From positions 1 through 20,630 of the forward strand of contig JAKAMO010000043.1 of NCBI GenBank assembly GCA_021812825.1: a stretch of 20,630 nucleotides of DNA, read 5' to 3'. The notes beneath the pieces were generated by a model. That model was not told the origin of the DNA. It saw nothing but the letters and a program-made list of their open reading frames with translations, and did not search any database. Positions within the stretch are counted from its first letter, which is position 1. Every line of letters starts with the position of its first letter. Of the stretch, positions 16,484 to 20,630 are shown one piece after another. A program made the position numbers and the translations under genes. This stretch comes from a bacterium. GTDB lineage: Bacteria; Elusimicrobiota; Elusimicrobia; Elusimicrobiales; UBA9959.

Positions 16484-17521
16484 TTATATCTTGATCTTCG
16501 CGAGGGCGACGGCGACGAGAATGAATTCTACGGCGAGGAAGCAGACTATCAGGATGCCCCAGGTGAGGGACACCTGCGTCAGCAGCCAGGCGAACACCGC
16601 CAGGCCCAGCGTGGCCAGCGAGGCCAGCCGCACCACGCCGTGGCGCGAAAATCCTATCTTCTCCAGCCGCAGCGCGAAATGGTCCTTGCTGCCGAGGAAC
16701 GGCGAATGTCCCCGGCGCAGCCGCAGCACCGAGACGAAAAGCGTATCGTAGATCGGCACCGCCAGGATGAAGATGGGCGCGTACACGCCCAGCGGGTTCA
16801 CGTCGGTATAGCGCGTACCCATCGCCACCAGCGCCAGCACGAACCCGCACAGCAGGCTGCCCGAGTCCCCCATGAAGATCTTCAGCCTCTTCGAGAAATT
16901 GTAAGGCAGGAAGCCCAGCGCGGCCCCCGCCAGCGCCGCCGAGGCGAAGTTGACGTAGATGGCCTCCGACGGGAAGGCTATCAGCAGGAAGCCGAAGGCC
17001 GCCAGCGCGGCCTGCCCGGCGGACAGCCCGTCCATGATGTCGATGATGTTGAAAGCGTTGGAGACGCCCACTATCCACAACACGCTGATGAGGAAACCCA
17101 GGTAGTCCGGCTGGATGAAATGTATGCGGATGCCGTGCAGCGCCACCGCGGCCGCCACCGCGAACTGCACGACGAACTTGGTCTTGAAGCCCAGTCCGTG
17201 CGGCTTGCGGAGGTCGTCCACCAGGCCCAGGGCGAACATCACGGCCCCCCCGCCCATCAGCAGGCGCAGGTCGCGCAGCGTGCCGGTCGGGAACGACGTG
17301 TAGAAGCGCATGAAGACCAGCGAGGCCGAGAAGGCCAGGAAGATGGCCGTGCCGCCCATAAGCGGGGTGGGATGCTTGTGCGTCTTGATCTCCGTGGGTT
17401 TGTCCAGATGGCCGAAGCGCAGCGCCAACGCGCGCAGCAGCGGCGTCAGCCCCAGCGACAGCAGCAGCGGCAGCACGAACGCTATGATATAAAGGCGGGA
17501 ATTCTCCAGCAGGTCATTCAT
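16484..17521 (-). CDS. WecA/MraY-family undecaprenyl-phosphate sugar-1-phosphate transferase
   Basis: A 345-residue polytopic membrane enzyme with about 10-11 helices that links a UDP-sugar phosphate, typically GlcNAc-1-phosphate, to undecaprenyl phosphate, the first step of O-antigen, teichoic-type or other envelope glycan assembly. Motifs: KHPTPLMGGTAIF (49-61), the catalytic VDD (101-103), NAFNIIDIMDGLSAG (155-169), FMGDSGSLLCGF, and HFALRL near the C-terminus. The HPTPLMGG and D-MDGL pattern fits WecA/TagO better than the MraY of peptidoglycan. Its ATG overlaps the rmlD stop by 8 bases, so it is the third gene of the glycan operon. Repeat B follows the stop directly, with no U-tract terminator. 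Confidence 0.87.
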   Translation of the reverse strand: MNDLLENSRLYIIAFVLPLLLSLGLTPLLRALALRFGHLDKPTEIKTHKHPTPLMGGTAIFLAFSASLVFMRFYTSFPTGTLRDLRLLMGGGAVMFALGLVDDLRKPHGLGFKTKFVVQFAVAAAVALHGIRIHFIQPDYLGFLISVLWIVGVSNAFNIIDIMDGLSAGQAALAAFGFLLIAFPSEAIYVNFASAALAGAALGFLPYNFSKRLKIFMGDSGSLLCGFVLALVAMGTRYTDVNPLGVYAPIFILAVPIYDTLFVSVLRLRRGHSPFLGSKDHFALRLEKIGFSRHGVVRLASLATLGLAVFAWLLTQVSLTWGILIVCFLAVEFILVAVALAKIKI

Positions 17522-18383
17522 ACTGTTTCAGCAGGCCGGCTATCTTCCGCAGGCTCTCCTCCACCGGCGGCAGCCGGCGGCCGAGAGTGCCGGCCAGCTT
17601 GTCGCTCTTGAGCCCCGCGTTCAGCGGCCTCGGCGCCAGCTGGCCCAGCTCCGAAGTGAGCTTAGGCTCCAGGAAGGCGGGGTCGAAGCCGAAGGCCGCG
17701 CAGGCCTTGAGCGCGAACTCGTAGCGGTTCAGCCGGTCCGGACCGACTACGTTGTAGACGCCCGAGGCCCCTTTGTCAACGAGGTCCAGCACCGCGGCGG
17801 CCAGCTCCGGAGCGTACGTAGGATTGGAGTACTGGTCCGACGGCACCCGCATCCTGGCGCCGGCGCGGCGGCTGCTTATCAGCTGCATCACGAAGTTCCT
17901 GGAATCGGGGTCGTGGCTGAACACCACCGTGGTGCGGACGGCCAGCGCGCCGGGCAGCTCGAGGCAGGCTTTCTCCCCTTCCAGCTTGGTGCGTCCGTAT
18001 ACGCTGACCGGGCCCGCCGGGTCCTCCTCGGCATAAGGCCCGTTCTTCCCGTCGAAGACGTACTCGGTAGAGAAATAGACCAGCTTAGAGCCGGCCTTGC
18101 GGCATTCCTCCGCCACCAGCGCCGGGCCCTCGGCGTTGATCCGGCGCGCCCGCTCCGGCTCGCGCTCGCAGCCGTCCACATTGGTGAACGCGGAGGCCAG
18201 CAGCACCAGGTCCGGCCTGGCCTTGGCGAAGGCGTCCTTCACGCTTTCCGGAGAGCCGAGGTCGAGGTACAGGAAGCCCTGGCCGGCGCGGGAGGTGCCG
18301 TACACCTCTATCCTGCGCCTCACACAGAGGGAGGAGAGGGCCCCGCCCACCTGCCCGGAAGCGCCTATGATAAGTGCGCGCAT
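17514..18383 (-). CDS. rmlD: dTDP-4-dehydrorhamnose reductase
   Basis: A 289-residue short-chain reductase of the RmlD family, reducing dTDP-4-keto-L-rhamnose to dTDP-L-rhamnose with NAD(P)H. The Rossmann motif GASGQVGG (7-14) is at the N-terminus, followed by ASAFTNVDGCE (63-73), STEYVFDG (105-112) and the catalytic pair Tyr129 and Lys133 in VYGRTK. The C-terminal RPLNAGLKSDKL also fits RmlD. The length is normal. Its ATG shares one base with the glycosyltransferase stop (TGATG), and its stop overlaps the WecA-like start, so the three genes are tightly coupled. RmlB and RmlC are not in the window. The nucleotidyltransferase at 2968-3972 could be the matching RmlA. Confidence 0.88.
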   Translation of the reverse strand: MRALIIGASGQVGGALSSLCVRRRIEVYGTSRAGQGFLYLDLGSPESVKDAFAKARPDLVLLASAFTNVDGCEREPERARRINAEGPALVAEECRKAGSKLVYFSTEYVFDGKNGPYAEEDPAGPVSVYGRTKLEGEKACLELPGALAVRTTVVFSHDPDSRNFVMQLISSRRAGARMRVPSDQYSNPTYAPELAAAVLDLVDKGASGVYNVVGPDRLNRYEFALKACAAFGFDPAFLEPKLTSELGQLAPRPLNAGLKSDKLAGTLGRRLPPVEESLRKIAGLLKQYE

Positions 18384-19096
18384 CAGTTGAAATCGGCGGA
18401 CCGCAGGGTCAGCCGCAGCTTCAGGATCTTAAGCACGCCCTTGACGGCGTCCTTGTAGTTGATCTTCTTGCCCTCCTGCCTGGAGCGGGAGGTGTACTTT
18501 ATGGGCAGCTCAAGGAAGCGCAGCCCGAAGAAGGCCGTCTTGCAGGAGAGCTCCGCTTCTATCTCGAAGCCGGTGGAGGCTATCCGCATCTTCCTGAGCA
18601 GCGGGGTGCGAAAGGCCTTGTAGCAGGTGTAGGAGTCCGTCACCCGCATCCCGAACAGCAGGGCCACCAGGAAGGTCAGGAACTTGTTGCCGGCGAGGTA
18701 GACGGGGCTGTAGGTATAGGTCCTCGCGGTCAGCATCCGCGAGCCGAAGACGGCGTCGGCGCGGTCCTCCATGATGGGGCGCACGATGTCCTGGATCTGG
18801 GAAGGGTCGTATTCGAGGTCGGCGTCCTGCACTATCACGATGTCGCCGGCGGCCGCTCCGAAACCGGTTATCAGCGCGCCCCCCTTGCCCCTGTTCCTCT
18901 CGTGCTTGATCAGCTTCAGGTCGCACGGGAACTCTTTGGCGGCTATGGCTTTCTCCAGCCACTCGCGGGTGCCGTCCTTCGACCCGTCGTCCACCACTAT
19001 GACCTCCTTGTCCAGCGGAACGGCCGCCACCGCCTTCAGCACGGCGGGCAGCGTCTTCATCTCGTTATAGGACGGGATGACGATGGTGGTCTTCAT
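18383..19096 (-). CDS. Family 2 glycosyltransferase, DPM1/GtrB-like
   Basis: A 237-residue GT-A-fold glycosyltransferase: PSYNEMKTLP (8-17), VVDDGSKDGT (34-43), the GKGGALITGF block (70-79) and the metal-binding DAD (91-93). The later FGSRM and RSRQEGKKI parts fit dolichol- or polyprenyl-phosphate mannose/glucose synthases. It has no long C-terminal membrane domain, so it is probably a peripheral membrane enzyme that makes a polyprenyl-phosphate sugar. It is the first gene of the minus glycan operon. A perfect TATAAT (19106-19111) ends 9 bases before the ATG with no ribosome-binding site, suggesting an almost leaderless mRNA. Confidence 0.85.
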   Translation of the reverse strand: MKTTIVIPSYNEMKTLPAVLKAVAAVPLDKEVIVVDDGSKDGTREWLEKAIAAKEFPCDLKLIKHERNRGKGGALITGFGAAAGDIVIVQDADLEYDPSQIQDIVRPIMEDRADAVFGSRMLTARTYTYSPVYLAGNKFLTFLVALLFGMRVTDSYTCYKAFRTPLLRKMRIASTGFEIEAELSCKTAFFGLRFLELPIKYTSRSRQEGKKINYKDAVKGVLKILKLRLTLRSADFN

Positions 19097-19105
19097 TAAG
19101 GATAG

Positions 19106-19111
19106 ATTATA
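19106..19111 (-). promoter_or_regulatory. -10 box TATAAT for the glycan operon
   Basis: TATAAT on the minus strand, 9 bases from the ATG at 19096, leaving a predicted leader of about two bases. The -35 region is weak (GAGGGA at 17-base spacing). Confidence 0.5.
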
Positions 19112-19136
19112 ACAAATCGGGCGGCGCCTCCCTCCC

Positions 19137-19165
19137 TTGGGCGAAAGGTTTTATTTTATTATAAT
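19137..19165 (+). promoter_or_regulatory. Sigma-70-type promoter of the sugar aminotransferase
   Basis: TTGGGC (19137-19142), exactly 17 bases of AT-rich spacer, and TATAAT (19160-19165). This is the best full promoter in the window. It lies back to back with the minus-strand glycan promoter. Confidence 0.7.
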
Positions 19166-19193
19166 GATATCATTGCGGTCACAGGAGGGAATC

Positions 19194-20327
19194 ATGAAAG
19201 TACCCATGGTAGATATGCTGGCCGGTTATCCCCCGATAAAGGACGAGATAGAGGCGGCCGTCAAGAACGTTTTCAACAAGGCCCATTTCATACTGGGCGA
19301 GGACGTAGCCAAGTTCGAAAAGGACTTCGCCGCCCATAACGGCGCGAAGTACTGCGTCGGCGTGGCCAACGGCACCGACGCGCTGCGCATGGCCTACATC
19401 GCCAGCGGCATCAAGAAGGGCGACGAGGTCATCACCTCCCCGTTCACCTTCATCGCCACCTCGGAGACCATCTCCCAGGTAGGCGCGGTCCCCGTGTTCG
19501 CCGACATCGACCCCGTCACCTTCAACCTCGACCCGAAGTCCGTAGAGAAGAAGATCACGAAAAAGACCCGCGCCATCGTACCGGTGCACCTCTACGGCAT
19601 GCCGTGCGACATGGACGCGATCATGGCCATAGCCAAGAAGCACGGCCTCATAGTGGTAGAGGACACCGCGCAGGCCTTCACCGGCAAGTACAAGCTGGGC
19701 GGGCGCGACTGGAAATACCTCGGCACGACGGGCCACTGCGGCACGTTCAGCTTCTTCCCCGCTAAGAACCTCGGCGCGTTCGGCGACGGCGGCGCCGTGC
19801 TGACCAACGACGAGAACATCCACGCGACGCTGATCCAGCTGCGCAACCACGGCAGCAAGGTGCGCTACCATCACGAGATGGAGGGCTTCAACAGCCGCCT
19901 CGACACCGTGCAGGCCGCGGTCCTCTCCATCCGCCTGAAGCACGTAGAGAAGTGGACAGAGATGCGCGCGAAGGTCGCCGCCAAGTACGCCGAGCAGCTC
20001 AAGGGCGTCTGCGTGACCCCGGCCGTGCCGGCTAACGCGAAGCACTCGTTCAACTACTACACGATACGCTTCGACAGCAAGGCCAAGCGCGACAACGCGC
20101 AGAAGTACCTGACCGAGCAGGGTATCGCGAACCAGATCTACTATCCGATAGCCCTGCACCTGCAGGAGGCGTACCGACACCTCGGCGGCAAGAGGGGCGA
20201 CCTGCCCGTCTGCGACGCCGTGATGGACACCGTCTTCTCGCTGCCGATGTACCCGGAGCTGACGGACGAGCAGATCAAGGCAGTGACCGACGCGGTCAAG
20301 ACCTCGCTGTCCGTTACCGCGAAGTAA
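19194..20327 (+). CDS. DegT/DnrJ/EryC1/StrS-family sugar aminotransferase
   Basis: A 377-residue PLP enzyme that puts an amino group on a keto nucleotide-sugar, giving an amino sugar for surface glycans. Motifs: GVANGTDALRMA (56-67), the SPFTFIATSE stretch (82-91), VEDTAQAF (155-162) and the PLP lysine K191 in SFFPAKNLGAFGDGG (186-200), followed by GFNSRLDTVQAA. This places it near the QdtB/FdtB/DesV group, but the exact sugar cannot be read. The ATG at 19194 is preceded by AGGAGGG with short spacing, which decides it over an in-frame start at 19137 that would lie inside the promoter. The next gene begins 3 bases after its stop, so the two form an operon. Confidence 0.9.
   Translation: MKVPMVDMLAGYPPIKDEIEAAVKNVFNKAHFILGEDVAKFEKDFAAHNGAKYCVGVANGTDALRMAYIASGIKKGDEVITSPFTFIATSETISQVGAVPVFADIDPVTFNLDPKSVEKKITKKTRAIVPVHLYGMPCDMDAIMAIAKKHGLIVVEDTAQAFTGKYKLGGRDWKYLGTTGHCGTFSFFPAKNLGAFGDGGAVLTNDENIHATLIQLRNHGSKVRYHHEMEGFNSRLDTVQAAVLSIRLKHVEKWTEMRAKVAAKYAEQLKGVCVTPAVPANAKHSFNYYTIRFDSKAKRDNAQKYLTEQGIANQIYYPIALHLQEAYRHLGGKRGDLPVCDAVMDTVFSLPMYPELTDEQIKAVTDAVKTSLSVTAK

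Positions 20328-20630
<303 letters not shown>

Overview
The window is one gene-dense stretch of GC-rich bacterial chromosome, with many ATA isoleucine codons despite the GC content. It carries complete genes for a diderm-type, lysine/DAP-making, amino-acid-using bacterium: an LL-diaminopimelate aminotransferase of the DapL type, a lipid-linked sugar-phosphate transferase, dTDP-rhamnose-type enzymes, lipoprotein and TPR export signals, and a TRAP transporter end. The lineage cannot be fixed from the sequence. A candidate phylum such as Elusimicrobiota would fit but is only a guess. No rRNA, tRNA, CRISPR array, transposase or phage gene is visible.

Layout. 1-95: C-terminus of a TRAP large permease (+). 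120-1336 (-): TauE/SafE permease plus a DUF1634 membrane protein. 1420-2595 (+): DapL-like aminotransferase with a clear terminator. 2720-2957: intergenic structured repeat A. 2968-7318 (-): a five-gene operon of patatin lipase, a second TauE/SafE permease, a second DUF1634 protein, an exported TPR protein and a sugar-1-phosphate nucleotidyltransferase. A divergent AT-rich promoter region with a perfect 15-bp palindrome (7335-7349) separates it from the + operon 7412-13406: DUF1646 transporter, tryptophanase, a GlcD-GlcE fusion dehydrogenase and a GlcF-like Fe-S subunit. 13442-14602 (+): GAF/HD-GYP phosphodiesterase. 14747-15139 (+): OsmC protein behind a palindromic repeat. 15157-15282: repeat C. 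15388-16122 (-): AT-richer unknown lipoprotein. 16239-16479: repeat B. 16484-19096 (-): glycosyltransferase, RmlD and WecA/MraY-like transferase operon. 19194-20630 (+): DegT/DnrJ sugar aminotransferase and the start of a GDP-fucose-synthase-like epimerase.

How the genes fit together. The + operon at 7412-13406 looks catabolic: tryptophanase would give indole, pyruvate and ammonia, and the GlcDE/GlcF enzyme would oxidise a 2-hydroxy acid into the electron-transport chain. The right-hand third is envelope polysaccharide assembly. The left third contains two independent TauE/SafE-DUF1634 pairs, which argues that DUF1634 is a working partner of this permease family.

The least explained signal is a family of three intergenic elements (A, B, C). 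Each lies within about 20 bases after the stop codon of a gene, all in the same sense relative to that gene. Each has a hairpin with the same three-base loop but stems that differ by compensatory changes. Elements B and C lie in opposite orientation around the AT-richer lipoprotein gene.
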